Assembly (NCBI RefSeq): GCF_000972385.1
Contig: NZ_JXTE01000023.1
Coordinates: forward strand, 4,780-68,779
Source: Streptomyces sp. WM6386
GTDB lineage: Bacteria > Actinomycetota > Actinomycetes > Streptomycetales > Streptomycetaceae
Direction: 5' to 3'
Length of the DNA stretch: 64,000 bases
The number at the start of each line of letters is the position of its first letter. Position 1 is the stretch's first letter. The notes below the pieces were generated by a model. The model was not told the DNA's origin, searched no databases, and saw only the letters and a list, made by a program, of their open reading frames with translations. Positions 45,357 to 54,471 of this stretch are shown here, one piece after another. The position numbers and the translations under genes are program-made.

Positions 45357-45530
45357 AGAAAGTAATTAGAATGCCTCGGGCGAATTGTGATTTCTGTTTC
45401 TGAATGCAGATCACATGCCGCCAGGGGCGTTTTTTGTTGCCTCCGGGAAAGTCGAGCGAAACACCCCGGAAACAGGGGGACTTGAGTCTGTGGACCGCAC
45501 TTCAGCAGGCAGTCACCCGAGGGGGTTGGT
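45357..45530 (+). promoter_or_regulatory. Structured 5' leader of urtA
   Basis: About 174 nt precede the TTG start of urtA. The leader has an unusually AT-rich first part, a short hairpin CGCC-AGG-GGCG directly followed by six Ts (45420-45435), and a second stem TCCGGG/CCCGGA around 45442-45470. This looks like an attenuator or RNA switch, but I could not match it to the guanidine or other known riboswitch consensus, nor find a good GlnR box. Confidence 0.45.
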
Positions 45531-46799
45531 TTGTCCAGCGGTTCCAGCAGTTCCCGTATTCTCCGCCGACGTTTCCTGGCCGGCGGCGCCGCGCTCACCG
45601 CGGTGGTGGCCCTCTCCGCGTGCGGCGCGAAGACCGACGCGGCCGGCACGTCGTCCGACAAGGCCGCGAAGATCGACGTCAGCGGTGACACGGTCAAGGT
45701 CGGTCTGCTCAACTCGCTCTCCGGCACCATGGCGATCAGCGAGGTGACCGTACGCGACTCGCTGAAGCTGGCGATCGACGAGATCAACGCCTCCGGCGGG
45801 GTGCTCGGCAAGCAGATCAAGCCCATCAGCGAGGACGGCGCCTCCGACTGGCCGACGTTCGCCGAGAAGGCGCAGAAACTCATCAAGGAGGACGGGGTCG
45901 CGGCCACCTTCGGCTGCTGGACCTCCGCCAGCCGCAAGGCCGTCAAGCCGGTCTTCGAGAAGAACAAGTCGCTGCTCTTCTACCCGGTGCAGTACGAGGG
46001 GCTCGAGGAGTCCCCGTACATCTTCTACACGGGCGCGACCACCAACCAGCAGATCGTCCCGGGCCTCGACTACCTCAAGAGCAAGGGCCTGAAGAAGATC
46101 TACCTGGTCGGCAGCGACTACGTCTTCCCGCGTACCGCCAACAAGGAGATCAAGGCCTACGCCAAGGCCAACGGCATGACGATCGCCGGCGAGGACTACG
46201 CGCCGCTGGGCTCCACGGAGTTCTCCACGATCGCCAACAAGGTGAAGGCGTCGAAGGCGGACGCCGTCTTCAACACCCTCAACGGCGACTCCAACGTGGC
46301 CTTCTTCAAGGAGTACAAGTCCGCAGGGCTCACCGCCAAGACCATGCCGGTCGTCTCGGTGTCGATCGCCGAGGAGGAGGTCAAGTCGATCGGAACGCAG
46401 TATCTGGCGGGCCAGTTGACGGCCTGGAACTACTACCAGACCACCGCGGGCGCGGCGAACGCGAAGTTCGTGAAGGCGTACAAGGCCAAGTACGGCCAGG
46501 ACAAGCCGACCAGTGACCCGATGGAGGCCGCGTACACCTCGGTCTACCTGTGGAAGGCGATGGTCGAGAAGGCTAAGTCCTTCGACCCGGAGAAGGTGAA
46601 GGCCGCCTCCGACGGCATCACCTTCGACGCCCCCGAGGGCAAGGTCACCGTCGACGGCGCCTCGCAGCACGTCTACAAGACCGCCCGGATCGGCGAGATC
46701 GGCACCGACGGCCAGATCAAGGAGGTCTGGAACTCCGGCAAGCCCATCAAGCCGGACCCGTTCCTCAAGGGCTACTCCTGGGCCTCCGGCCTGTCCTGA
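45531..46799 (+). CDS. urtA: Urea/short-chain amide ABC transporter substrate-binding protein
   Basis: A 422-residue solute-binding lipoprotein. [20 protein letters not shown] gives both a Tat-like RR and a lipobox with Cys31. The mature domain has [36 protein letters not shown] and [22 protein letters not shown], the UrtA signature. It delivers urea, or possibly amides or guanidine-like compounds, to UrtBC. The TTG at 45531 follows GAGGGGG. A hairpin after the gene separates it from urtB. Confidence 0.92.
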   Translation: MSSGSSSSRILRRRFLAGGAALTAVVALSACGAKTDAAGTSSDKAAKIDVSGDTVKVGLLNSLSGTMAISEVTVRDSLKLAIDEINASGGVLGKQIKPISEDGASDWPTFAEKAQKLIKEDGVAATFGCWTSASRKAVKPVFEKNKSLLFYPVQYEGLEESPYIFYTGATTNQQIVPGLDYLKSKGLKKIYLVGSDYVFPRTANKEIKAYAKANGMTIAGEDYAPLGSTEFSTIANKVKASKADAVFNTLNGDSNVAFFKEYKSAGLTAKTMPVVSVSIAEEEVKSIGTQYLAGQLTAWNYYQTTAGAANAKFVKAYKAKYGQDKPTSDPMEAAYTSVYLWKAMVEKAKSFDPEKVKAASDGITFDAPEGKVTVDGASQHVYKTARIGEIGTDGQIKEVWNSGKPIKPDPFLKGYSWASGLS

Positions 46800-46810
46800 C
46801 CGACCGTCAC

Positions 46811-46838
46811 ACGGCGGCCTCGCACGCGGGGCCGCCGT
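46811..46838 (+). terminator. Intercistronic hairpin between urtA and urtB
   Basis: ACGGCGGCC, a 10-nt loop and GGCCGCCGT make a perfect 9-bp GC stem 12 bases after the urtA stop. It probably terminates part of the transcripts or stabilises the urtA message, giving the excess of binding protein over membrane parts that is usual for ABC systems. Confidence 0.7.
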
Positions 46839-46862
46839 CTCACGCCTCTCCGGAGCCGCCGT

Positions 46863-47759
46863 ATGACCGTGATCCTCGGTCAGACCTTCACCGGCATCAG
46901 CATCGGTGCCGTCCTGCTCCTCATCGCACTCGGCCTCTCGCTCACCTTCGGCCAGATGAACGTCATCAACATGGCCCACGGAGAGTTCATCATGGCGGGC
47001 GCCTACACGACATACGTCCTGCAGAAGTCCATTTCCAGCGCGGGAATTTCGCTGCTGGTCGCACTTCCCGTCGCATTTCTCGTCTCGGGCGCACTGGGCG
47101 CGTTGCTGGAATGGCTGTTGATACGACGCCTGTATCTGCGGCCACTTGACACTCTTCTCGTCACCTGGGGCGTCTCGCTGATGCTCCAGCAGCTCGCCCG
47201 GGACATTTTCGGCGCGCCCAATGTCCAGACCCGCGCGCCGGACGTCCTCACCGGGAACATCACCGTCATCGGCGGCGACGACCCGCTCACCTTCGCCAAC
47301 AGCCGCCTGTTCATTCTGGGACTGGCCGTGGCGGCCGTGGTCGTGCTGTCGCTGACGCTGCGGCTGACCTCGCTGGGACGCCGGATCAGGGCCGTGGTGC
47401 AGAACCGGGACCTGGCCGAGGTGTCCGGCATCTCGACCTCGACCGTGGACCGTACGGCCTTCTTCATCGGCTCCGGGCTCGCCGGCGTGGCCGGGGTGGC
47501 GCTGACGCTGGTCGGTCCGATCGGGCCGACGATGGGCACCAACGTCATCATCGACGCCTTCCTGGTGATCGTGGTCGGCGGCATCGGACAGCTCAAGGGC
47601 ACGGTCATCGTCGCCTTCGTGCTGGGCGTGCTCCAGTCGGTCCTGGAGTACTCCACGACCGTCAGCGTCGCCAAGGTGCTGGTGCTCGTCGCCATCGTCG
47701 CGTTCCTCCAGTGGCGGCCCCAGGGGCTGTACACGCTGCGCACGAGGAGTCTCGTATGA
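46863..47759 (+). CDS. urtB: Urea ABC transporter permease UrtB
   Basis: A 298-residue branched-chain-type (LivH-like) permease with about eight membrane helices, recognised by GLSLTFGQMNVINMAHGEFIM and GGIGQLKGTVIVAFVLGVLQ. It pairs with UrtC to form the membrane pore. Its stop overlaps the urtC start (ATGA). Confidence 0.93.
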   Translation: MTVILGQTFTGISIGAVLLLIALGLSLTFGQMNVINMAHGEFIMAGAYTTYVLQKSISSAGISLLVALPVAFLVSGALGALLEWLLIRRLYLRPLDTLLVTWGVSLMLQQLARDIFGAPNVQTRAPDVLTGNITVIGGDDPLTFANSRLFILGLAVAAVVVLSLTLRLTSLGRRIRAVVQNRDLAEVSGISTSTVDRTAFFIGSGLAGVAGVALTLVGPIGPTMGTNVIIDAFLVIVVGGIGQLKGTVIVAFVLGVLQSVLEYSTTVSVAKVLVLVAIVAFLQWRPQGLYTLRTRSLV

Positions 47760-48844
47760 ACCTCCTGACAGGCCGCTCGGCACGGGTGTGGGCGGGTTTC
47801 GCCGGGGCCGCCGTCCTCCTCTTCGCCGTCGCTCCGCTCGCGCTGTCCGACTTCCGGCTCGGGCTGCTCGCCAAGTACCTGTGCACGGCCATGGTCGCCG
47901 TCGGCGTCTGTCTGGCCTGGGGCCGCGGCGGGCTGCTGACGCTCGGGCAGGGCGTGTTCTTCGGGCTGGGCGGCTACGCCATGGCGATGCATCTGAAGAT
48001 CGCCGACGCCGGGCCGGGCAACCTGCCCGACTTCATGCAGCTGTACGGCACGGCCACCGAACTCCCCTGGTGGTGGAAGCCGTTCGAGAACCCGCTGTTC
48101 GCCCTCGCGGCGACCGTGCTGCTCCCGATGGCCGTCGCCGCGCTGCTCGGTCTGTTCATCTTCCGGCGCAGGGTCAAGGGCGCCTACTTCGCGATCCTCA
48201 GCCAGGCCCTCGCCGCGGCGCTGGCCATCTGGCTGATCGGCCAGCAGGCCACCACCGGCGGCACCAACGGGCTCACCGACATCCAGGGCTTCTTCGGCTA
48301 CAGCCTCGACGACCCGGTCAACCAGCGGATGGTGTACTTCGTCATCGCCGCGGCCCTGCTGCTCCTGATCGTGATCGCCCGCCAGCTCATCAACAGCCGG
48401 TACGGCGAACTCCTCGTCGCCGTACGCGACTCCGAGGAGCGGGTGCGCTTCCTGGGGTACGACCCGGCGAACGTCAAGCTCGTCGCGTACGTCGTCGCCG
48501 CCGGTATGGCGGGCCTTGCCGGGGCGCTGTTCGTGCCGGCGGTCGGCATCATCTCGCCGGCGCTGATCGGCATCGTGCCGTCCATCGAGTTCGTGATCGG
48601 CGCGGCGGTGGGCGGCCGGGCCAGCCTGGTGGGTGCGGTCCTCGGCGCGGTCGCGGTCGCGTGGGCCAAGACCGCGCTGTCGGAGGAGTTCCCGGCGGCC
48701 TGGACGTACTTCCAGGGGCTGCTGTTCGTCGTGGCGCTGGCCTTCCTACCGGGTGGGCTCGCCTCGCTGGCGGTCCTCGTACGGCGACGCAGGGCGACCA
48801 CCGAGAAGAAGCCGACCGCCATCCCCGTGGGAGAGGCAGCATGA
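47756..48844 (+). CDS. urtC: Urea ABC transporter permease UrtC
   Basis: A 362-residue LivM-like permease (AWGRGGLLTLGQGVFFGLGGYAMA, TTGGTNGLTDIQGF, ISPALIGIVPSIEFVIGAAVGGR). The start is the ATG at 47756, overlapping the urtB stop by four bases; the stop overlaps the urtD start in the same way, so translation is coupled through the operon. Confidence 0.93.
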   Translation: MNLLTGRSARVWAGFAGAAVLLFAVAPLALSDFRLGLLAKYLCTAMVAVGVCLAWGRGGLLTLGQGVFFGLGGYAMAMHLKIADAGPGNLPDFMQLYGTATELPWWWKPFENPLFALAATVLLPMAVAALLGLFIFRRRVKGAYFAILSQALAAALAIWLIGQQATTGGTNGLTDIQGFFGYSLDDPVNQRMVYFVIAAALLLLIVIARQLINSRYGELLVAVRDSEERVRFLGYDPANVKLVAYVVAAGMAGLAGALFVPAVGIISPALIGIVPSIEFVIGAAVGGRASLVGAVLGAVAVAWAKTALSEEFPAAWTYFQGLLFVVALAFLPGGLASLAVLVRRRRATTEKKPTAIPVGEAA

Positions 48845-49602
48845 GCGAGCTGGAGATACGCGGACTGCGGGTGTCCTTCGACGGGTTCACCGCCGTCGAC
48901 GGCGTCGATCTCGACGTCAGCCCGGGTGATCTGCGCTTCCTCATCGGGCCGAACGGCGCGGGCAAGACAACCCTCGTCGACGCGGTCACCGGTCTGGTGA
49001 AGGCGGAGGGCTCGGTGCGGTTCGACGGCCAGGAGCTGTTGGGGCGGGCCGTGCACCGGATCGCGCGGTCCGGGATCGGGCGGACCTTCCAGACGGCCAC
49101 CGTCTTCGAGGAGTTGACGGTCCTTCAGAACCTGGACATCGCGGCGGGCGCGGGCCGGAGCATGTGGACCATGCTGCGGCGGCGCAAGGACGTCCCCGAG
49201 CCCGTCGCGAAGGCGCTGGAGACCGTCGGGCTCACGGACCTCGCCGATTCCCCCGCCGGAACCCTCGCCCACGGCCAGAAGCAGTGGCTGGAGATCGGCA
49301 TGCTGCTCGTGCAGGACGTGAAGCTGCTGCTCCTCGACGAGCCGGTGGCCGGTATGAGCCACGACGAACGGCAGGCGACCGGCGAGCTGTTGCAGCGCAT
49401 CAGCGAGGAGCGCACCGTCGTCGTCATCGAGCACGACATGGACTTCATGCGGTCCTTCGCGCGCAGCGTCAGCGTGCTGCACGCCGGCAAGGTGCTCAGC
49501 GAGGGCACGGTGGCCCAGGTGCAGGCGGACCCGAAGGTGCAGGAGGTGTACCTCGGGCACACGGTGACCGAGGCCGCCCCTGCCGTCGTACAGGAGGCGT
49601 GA
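48841..49602 (+). CDS. urtD: Urea ABC transporter ATP-binding protein UrtD
   Basis: A 253-residue LivG-like ATPase. Walker A GPNGAGKTT (38-46), Walker B LLLLDEPVAGM and the switch His in VIEHDMDFM are present. The signature motif is LAHGQKQWLEIG, as in UrtD proteins, in place of LSGGQ. Start and stop overlap urtC and urtE. Confidence 0.93.
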   Translation: MSELEIRGLRVSFDGFTAVDGVDLDVSPGDLRFLIGPNGAGKTTLVDAVTGLVKAEGSVRFDGQELLGRAVHRIARSGIGRTFQTATVFEELTVLQNLDIAAGAGRSMWTMLRRRKDVPEPVAKALETVGLTDLADSPAGTLAHGQKQWLEIGMLLVQDVKLLLLDEPVAGMSHDERQATGELLQRISEERTVVVIEHDMDFMRSFARSVSVLHAGKVLSEGTVAQVQADPKVQEVYLGHTVTEAAPAVVQEA

Positions 49603-50294
49603 TGTTGCAGATCGAGGGCGTCCGCGTCGGCTACCACCGCAGCACGGTCCTGCACGGGGTGTCGATCGAGGTACCGAAGGACGGCGTGGCCGCGGTGCTC
49701 GGGCACAACGGCGCCGGCAAGAGCACGCTGCTGCGCGCCGCCGTCGGCCTGCTCACCCCGAACAGCGGGACGATCCGCCTCGACGGCGAGGACATCACCC
49801 GTCGCAAGCCGCACGAGCGGGTCGGGCGCGGGATGGCGTACGTCCCGCAGGGGCAGCAGTCGTTCCCGCATCTGACCACCGCGGAGAACCTCCAGCTCGT
49901 CGCGGACGGCCGCAGACGCGGCAAGGAGGCGATCGCCGAGGCGCTGGACCTCTTCCCCGCGCTGCGGACGCTGTCCGGTCGGCGTGCGGGGCTGCTCTCC
50001 GGCGGTCAGCGGCAGCAACTCGCCATCGCCCGGGCCCTGGTGACGGAGCCTCGGATCCTTCTGCTGGACGAGCCGACCGAGGGCATCCAGCCGTCGGTGG
50101 TGGCCGAGATCGAGGAGACGATCCTCGCGCTGGCCGCCCGGGGCGGGCTCTCGGTGCTGCTGGTCGAGCAGCACGTCGGCTTCGCGATGCGGGCGGCGCA
50201 GAAGTACTACGTCCTGGAGGCCGGGCGCGTCACGTCCTTCGGCGAGGGCGGCAAGGAGTCGGAGCTCGCGGTGCGGGAGGCGCTCAGCGTGTGA
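49602..50294 (+). CDS. urtE: Urea ABC transporter ATP-binding protein UrtE
   Basis: A 230-residue LivF-like ATPase with Walker A GHNGAGKST, signature LSGGQRQQLAIARAL and Walker B ILLLDEPTEGIQPS (the EGIQPS form is typical of UrtE). The ATG overlaps the urtD stop (TGATG). It completes the five-gene transporter. No urease genes are in the window. The end overlaps the convergent sigma factor gene by 11 bases. Confidence 0.93.
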   Translation: MLQIEGVRVGYHRSTVLHGVSIEVPKDGVAAVLGHNGAGKSTLLRAAVGLLTPNSGTIRLDGEDITRRKPHERVGRGMAYVPQGQQSFPHLTTAENLQLVADGRRRGKEAIAEALDLFPALRTLSGRRAGLLSGGQRQQLAIARALVTEPRILLLDEPTEGIQPSVVAEIEETILALAARGGLSVLLVEQHVGFAMRAAQKYYVLEAGRVTSFGEGGKESELAVREALSV

Positions 50295-51450
50295 GGCGGC
50301 GTTCGAGCCAGGCGCGTTCCGCCGGGTTCTCGGCCAGGGCGACGGCGGCCTCGTAGGCCCGCGCCGCCTCCGTGTCCCGGCCGAGGCGGCGCAGCAGGTC
50401 GGCGCGGACCGCGTGGAAGACGTGGTAGCCGTCGAGGTCGAGGGTGTCCACGAGGTCGAGGGCCGGGCGCGGTCCCTCGACCTCGGCCACGGCGACCGCC
50501 CGGTTCAGGGCCACCACCGGGCTGGGAGCCAGGGCCATCAGCTGGTCGTACAGCTGGAGGACCTGCGTCCAGTCCGTCGGCGGCCCGTCGCTGTGGACGG
50601 CCTGGACGGCGGCCTGGATCTGGTACGGACCGGGCTGGTTGCGGCGCAGACACCGGCGTACGAGATCCTGCCCCTCGGTGACGAGCCCGCGGTCCCAGCG
50701 CCCGCGGTCCTGCTCGGGCAGCGGCACGAGCACGCCCTCGCCGTCCTCCCGTGCCGCCCTGCGGGACTCGACGAGGAGCATCAGGGCGAGCAGGCCCGTG
50801 GCATCGGGCTCGTCCGGCATCAGGTCGGTCAGCAGACGGCCGAGGCGGAGCGCTTCCGCGCACAGGTCGGCCGAGCCCTCGTTGAAGATCAGGTAGACGA
50901 CGGCGAGGACTCCTCGCAGCCGGTCCGGAAGGTCGGCGTCGCGGGGCACGCGATACGGGATCCGGGCGCCGCGGATCTTCGCCTTGGCGCGGACCAGTCG
51001 CTGGGCCATGGTCGGCTCGGGGACGAGGAAGGCGCGGGCGATCTGGGGTGTGGTGAGCCCACCGAGCAGGCGCAGGGTCAGGGCGACCCGGGCCTGCGGC
51101 GCTAGGGCGGGATGGCAGCAGGTGAAGATCAGACGGAGGCGTTCGTCGCGCACGGGGCCCTCCTCGGGCGGCGCGTCAGGGGTGTGCAGGAGGGTCGCCT
51201 CGGCGTGTCGGCCGTCCCGTTCGGCCTCGCGGCGCAGCCGGTCGATCGCTCGGTTACGGGCGGTGGTGATGATCCAGCCGGCCGGGCTCGGCGGGACTCC
51301 GGTCTCCGGCCAGCGCCGCACGGCCGTGGTGAAGGCGTCCTGGACCGCTTCCTCGGCGAGGTCGATGTCGCCGAGGAAGCGGACGAGGACGGCGACGGCC
51401 CGGCCGTACTCGGCGCGGAAGACCGCCTCGACGTCGACGGGCGCCGGCAT
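50284..51450 (-). CDS. ECF42-type RNA polymerase sigma factor
   Basis: A 388-residue ECF sigma factor with sigma regions 2 and 4 in the first 170 residues (AEEAVQDAFTTAVRRWPETGVPPSPAGWI, LTLRLLGGLTTPQIARAFLVPEPTMAQRLVRAK) and a long C-terminal TPR-like domain (about 180-388, including QAAVQAVHSDGPPTDW) in place of an anti-sigma partner. This is the ECF42 architecture. It starts at the ATG 51450, overlapping the stop of the YCII gene, its conserved partner. Confidence 0.93.
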   Translation of the reverse strand: MPAPVDVEAVFRAEYGRAVAVLVRFLGDIDLAEEAVQDAFTTAVRRWPETGVPPSPAGWIITTARNRAIDRLRREAERDGRHAEATLLHTPDAPPEEGPVRDERLRLIFTCCHPALAPQARVALTLRLLGGLTTPQIARAFLVPEPTMAQRLVRAKAKIRGARIPYRVPRDADLPDRLRGVLAVVYLIFNEGSADLCAEALRLGRLLTDLMPDEPDATGLLALMLLVESRRAAREDGEGVLVPLPEQDRGRWDRGLVTEGQDLVRRCLRRNQPGPYQIQAAVQAVHSDGPPTDWTQVLQLYDQLMALAPSPVVALNRAVAVAEVEGPRPALDLVDTLDLDGYHVFHAVRADLLRRLGRDTEAARAYEAAVALAENPAERAWLERRLTR

Positions 51451-51806
51451 CAGTCCTCGGCCTGGTGCATGAACGGGCGCACCTCGATGGGCAGGGTGGT
51501 GGCCCGGGTCGCCTTCCTGCCCCATTCCAGGGCCGCGTCCAGGTCGGGGGCCTTGATGAGACAGATGCCGCCCAGGTACTCCTTGCCCTCGGCGTACGGT
51601 CCGTCGGTGATCAGGATGTCGCCGTCCCCGGGGCGCAGCACGGTGGCCGTGTCGGGGCCGTGCAGTCCGCCGGCGAAGACCCAGGCGCCGGCCTCGCGCA
51701 GTTCCGCGTGGAAGGTGTCGAGGTTGCGGACGATCTCCGCCATGGCCTCGGGCCCGGGCGGCGTTCCGTCGGTCGGGGTGATCACGCTGAGCAGGTAGTA
51801 CTGCAT
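51450..51806 (-). CDS. YCII / DGPF-domain protein, ECF42 partner
   Basis: A 118-residue YCII-related protein with the hallmark DGPYAEGKEYLGG (variant of DGPFAETKE). Such proteins are nearly always encoded next to ECF42 sigma factors; they may be targets or signal-binding proteins. Its TGA overlaps the sigma factor ATG, so the two are coupled. Confidence 0.9.
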   Translation of the reverse strand: MQYYLLSVITPTDGTPPGPEAMAEIVRNLDTFHAELREAGAWVFAGGLHGPDTATVLRPGDGDILITDGPYAEGKEYLGGICLIKAPDLDAALEWGRKATRATTLPIEVRPFMHQAED

Positions 51807-51904
51807 GACGTCCTCCTTGGTGCGGTGTCGTTCTCTCAGCTCCTACACGAACGGCTCACCCCCGGATCGACACCGCGCACGACGACATCGGGAGAATCTT
51901 TTCC

Positions 51905-52963
51905 ATGACCATCGCACCGCACCCGCTCGTCGTCCGCACCCAGGAGCTCGCCGACCGCCTCCTCACCCCGCAGGCGGCGCGGGTCGACCTGGCGGAGGTG
52001 CCCGTGAGTCATGTCGCGGAGATCAGGCAGTCAGGGCTGCTCGGGGTGAGCGCGCCGAAGGAGTACGGCGGGGCGGGCGCCCCCGACCCGGTGGCGCGGG
52101 AGATCCAGGAGATCCTGGCGGGGGCGTGCTGCTCGACCTGGTTCGTGCAGACCCAGCACCACACTCCGGTGCGGATGCTCGCGAAGTCCCAACTCCCGGT
52201 CCGGGAGCGGCTGTTGCGCCCGCTGGCGGCCGGCGAGCTGCTGGCCGGGATCGCGTACGCCCACGTCCGGGCGTTCCCCCGGGTCCCCGTGCGGGCGAGG
52301 GCGGAGCGGGACGGCTGGCGGTTCGACGGAACCGTGCCCTGGTACACGGGCTGGGGTCTCAACGACGTGATGCTGCTCGCGGGCGTGACCGACTCCGACG
52401 AGATCGTGTTCGCCTTCGCCGACGCGCGCGAGCAGCCGGGAGTGCGTCCCTCGGCGCCGATGCGGCTGGCGGCGCTCACGGCCGCCCGTACGGTCTCCCT
52501 GGACCTGGACGGCCTGTGGCTGCCCGAGGAAAGCGTGGTGCTGCGCACTCCGCAGGAGAAGTTCGCCCTCATCGACCTGCCCCGCAGCACCAACACGTCT
52601 CCGGCGGTCTTCGGGGTGGCGTATGCCGCGCTGCGTGTGCTGGAGGACGCCGGGGAGGCGGAGACGGCCCGTGAGCTGCGCGGGCAGGTCGACGAGGTAC
52701 GGCGACAGGCGTACGAGCTGGCCGATCACCCCGTCGCGCACGAGCGCGTCGAGGAGCGCCTGGCGCTCAGGACCCGGTCGTACGACCTGATGCGTGCGGC
52801 CACGACCGCGGCGGTCGTGGCCGGGGGCGGTCGCACCATGGACGTACGCCATCCTGCCCAGCGGCTGGCCCGGGAGGGACTGTTCCTGCTGGTGCAAGGG
52901 CAGACGTCGCTGGTGCGCAGGGCGCATCTCGACGCACTGACGGAACTCCGGGAGTCCGCATGA
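51905..52963 (+). CDS. Acyl-CoA dehydrogenase-like flavoprotein (possible DszC/SfnB-type monooxygenase)
   Basis: A 352-residue protein with the acyl-CoA dehydrogenase fold (HVAEIRQSGLLGVSAPKEYGGAGAPD, STWFVQTQHHTPVRML, GWRFDGTVPWYTGWGLNDVMLL). The catalytic Glu base of true dehydrogenases is not evident, and relatives of this kind include FMN monooxygenases such as DszC. Proximity to sfnB, ssuE and ssuD-like genes suggests sulfur or aromatic substrates. Its stop overlaps the start of the small NTF2 gene (ATGA). Confidence 0.82.
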   Translation: MTIAPHPLVVRTQELADRLLTPQAARVDLAEVPVSHVAEIRQSGLLGVSAPKEYGGAGAPDPVAREIQEILAGACCSTWFVQTQHHTPVRMLAKSQLPVRERLLRPLAAGELLAGIAYAHVRAFPRVPVRARAERDGWRFDGTVPWYTGWGLNDVMLLAGVTDSDEIVFAFADAREQPGVRPSAPMRLAALTAARTVSLDLDGLWLPEESVVLRTPQEKFALIDLPRSTNTSPAVFGVAYAALRVLEDAGEAETARELRGQVDEVRRQAYELADHPVAHERVEERLALRTRSYDLMRAATTAAVVAGGGRTMDVRHPAQRLAREGLFLLVQGQTSLVRRAHLDALTELRESA

Positions 52964-53310
52964 GCAACAGTCCGACCGACATCGTCGAAGCGGCGTTTCG
53001 CCACTACCGTTCACAGGATCGCGAGGCCGCCTTCGCGCTCTACGCCGAGGACTTCACCTTCACCAGTCCGCGGGACGACCACATCGACAGGGCGGCCTTC
53101 TTCGAGCGGTGTTTCCCGACTGCGGACCGGTTCGCGGAGCAGCGGCTGCTGCACGTCGTCCCCGCCGACGGGGAACTCGTACTCGTGCACTACGAGTACG
53201 AGCTCACGACCGGCGGCCGCTACCGCAATGTCGAGGCGATCACCGTCCGGGACGGACTCATCCGGGAGGTGCAGGTCTTCTTCGGCGGCGAGGTGGGCGA
53301 CCGTCCCTAG
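52960..53310 (+). CDS. NTF2-like (SnoaL) protein
   Basis: A 116-residue NTF2-fold protein (AAFRHYRSQDREAAFALYAEDFTFTSPRDD, HYEYELTTGGRYRNVEAITVRDG). It is translationally coupled to the preceding flavoprotein and probably assists it, for example by substrate binding or isomerisation. The final four bases overlap the convergent SsuD-like gene. Confidence 0.85.
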   Translation: MSNSPTDIVEAAFRHYRSQDREAAFALYAEDFTFTSPRDDHIDRAAFFERCFPTADRFAEQRLLHVVPADGELVLVHYEYELTTGGRYRNVEAITVRDGLIREVQVFFGGEVGDRP

Positions 53311-54452
53311 CTCGCGAACGGCACCTGCGCCGAGGGAGCGGCCGCCTTCTCGAACGGGTGCTGCCACAGCCCCTGGGCGGCGAGCCGCGGCAGGACGCCC
53401 TCGCCGAACCAGTACGCCTCCTCCAGGTGCGGATAGCCGGAGAGGACGAACTCGTCGATGCCGAGGGCGTGGTACTCCTTGATCCGCTCGGCGACCTCGT
53501 CATGGCTGCCGACCAGGGCAGTGCCCGCGCCGCCGCGGACCAGGCCGATACCGGCCCAGAGGTTGGGGTGGATCTCCAGGCCGTCCCGGCCGCCTCCGCC
53601 GTGCAGGGCGAGCATCCGCTGCTGCCCCTCGGACTCACTGCGGGCGAGCCCGGCCTGGACCGACTTGACGGTCTCCGGGTCGAAGCCCGCCAGGAGGCGG
53701 TTCGCCTCGGCCCATGCCTGCTCGGAGGTGTCGCGGGCGATGACGTGCAGGCGGATGCCGAAGCGGAGGGTGCGGCCGTGCTGGGCGGCGAGCCCACGGA
53801 TCCAGGCGATCTTCTCGGCGACCGCGGCCGGCGGCTCGCCCCACGTGAGGTACACGTCGACGTACTTCGCCGCGACCTCACCGGCGATGGGCGAGGAGCC
53901 GCCGAAGTACACCTCGGGCACCGGGTCGGGCACCCGGGCCAGCTTGGCGTCCTCGACCTGGAGGTGCTCGCCCTTCAGGTCGACCGTCTTGCCGTCCCAC
54001 AACCCCCGTACGACTTCCAGGAATTCGCCGGTCCGACGGTAGCGGTCGTCCTTGTCGAGGAAGTCGCCGTAGGCCCGCTGCTCATGGCTCTCGCCGCCGG
54101 TGACGACGTTGAGCAGGAGCCGTCCGCCGCTCTGCCGCTGGAAGGTGGACGCCATCTGCGCGGCGAGCGTCGGTGAGACGAAACCGGGGCGGAAGGCGAC
54201 CAGGAACTTCAGCCGCTCGGTGTGCCGGCTGACCATGGCGGTGGTCAGCCACGCGTCCTCGCACCAGGCGCCGGTCGGCGTGAGCGCGCCGACGAAACCG
54301 AGGTCCTCGGCGGCACGGGCGATCTGGCTCAGATAGGCCACCGTCGGCGGCCGGTCCCGCCCCGAGACGGTGGCCGGGGTGCCGTGGCCGCCGCCGACGA
54401 CATGGCGGCTGTCCCCGTTGGTGGGGAGGAACCAGTGGAAGGTGAGGGACAC
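53307..54452 (-). CDS. FMNH2-dependent alkanesulfonate-type monooxygenase (SsuD-like)
   Basis: A 381-residue LLM-class monooxygenase close to SsuD, which releases sulfite from alkanesulfonates. Characteristic parts are FHWFLPTNGDSRHVVGGGHG, FLVAFRPGFVSPTLAAQM, LLLNVVTGGESHEQRAYGDF and VYFGGSSPIAGEVAAKYVDVYLTWGEP. Reduced FMN would come from SsuE encoded two genes upstream. The GTG at 54452 follows GGAG. It is the last gene of the sulfur operon. Confidence 0.9.
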   Translation of the reverse strand: MSLTFHWFLPTNGDSRHVVGGGHGTPATVSGRDRPPTVAYLSQIARAAEDLGFVGALTPTGAWCEDAWLTTAMVSRHTERLKFLVAFRPGFVSPTLAAQMASTFQRQSGGRLLLNVVTGGESHEQRAYGDFLDKDDRYRRTGEFLEVVRGLWDGKTVDLKGEHLQVEDAKLARVPDPVPEVYFGGSSPIAGEVAAKYVDVYLTWGEPPAAVAEKIAWIRGLAAQHGRTLRFGIRLHVIARDTSEQAWAEANRLLAGFDPETVKSVQAGLARSESEGQQRMLALHGGGGRDGLEIHPNLWAGIGLVRGGAGTALVGSHDEVAERIKEYHALGIDEFVLSGYPHLEEAYWFGEGVLPRLAAQGLWQHPFEKAAAPSAQVPFAS

Positions 54453-54471
54453 GTGGGGGTCTCCGATCGGG

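Noticed and set aside
45326..45460. GlnR binding box upstream of urtA
   Set aside because: Sequences resembling GTNAC and GAAAC halves occur but not with the required spacing.
45357..45530. Guanidine-I or other known riboswitch in the urtA leader
   Set aside because: I could not match the conserved guanidine-I core or any other class; only generic hairpins are visible.
45513..47783. 756-codon minus-strand open frame across urtA-urtB
   Set aside because: Shadow of the urt genes, which have full family signatures and coupled starts.
50284..51450. Anti-sigma factor gene expected next to the ECF factor
   Set aside because: The long C-terminal TPR-like domain identifies ECF42, which works without a separate anti-sigma factor; the neighbour is the YCII partner.
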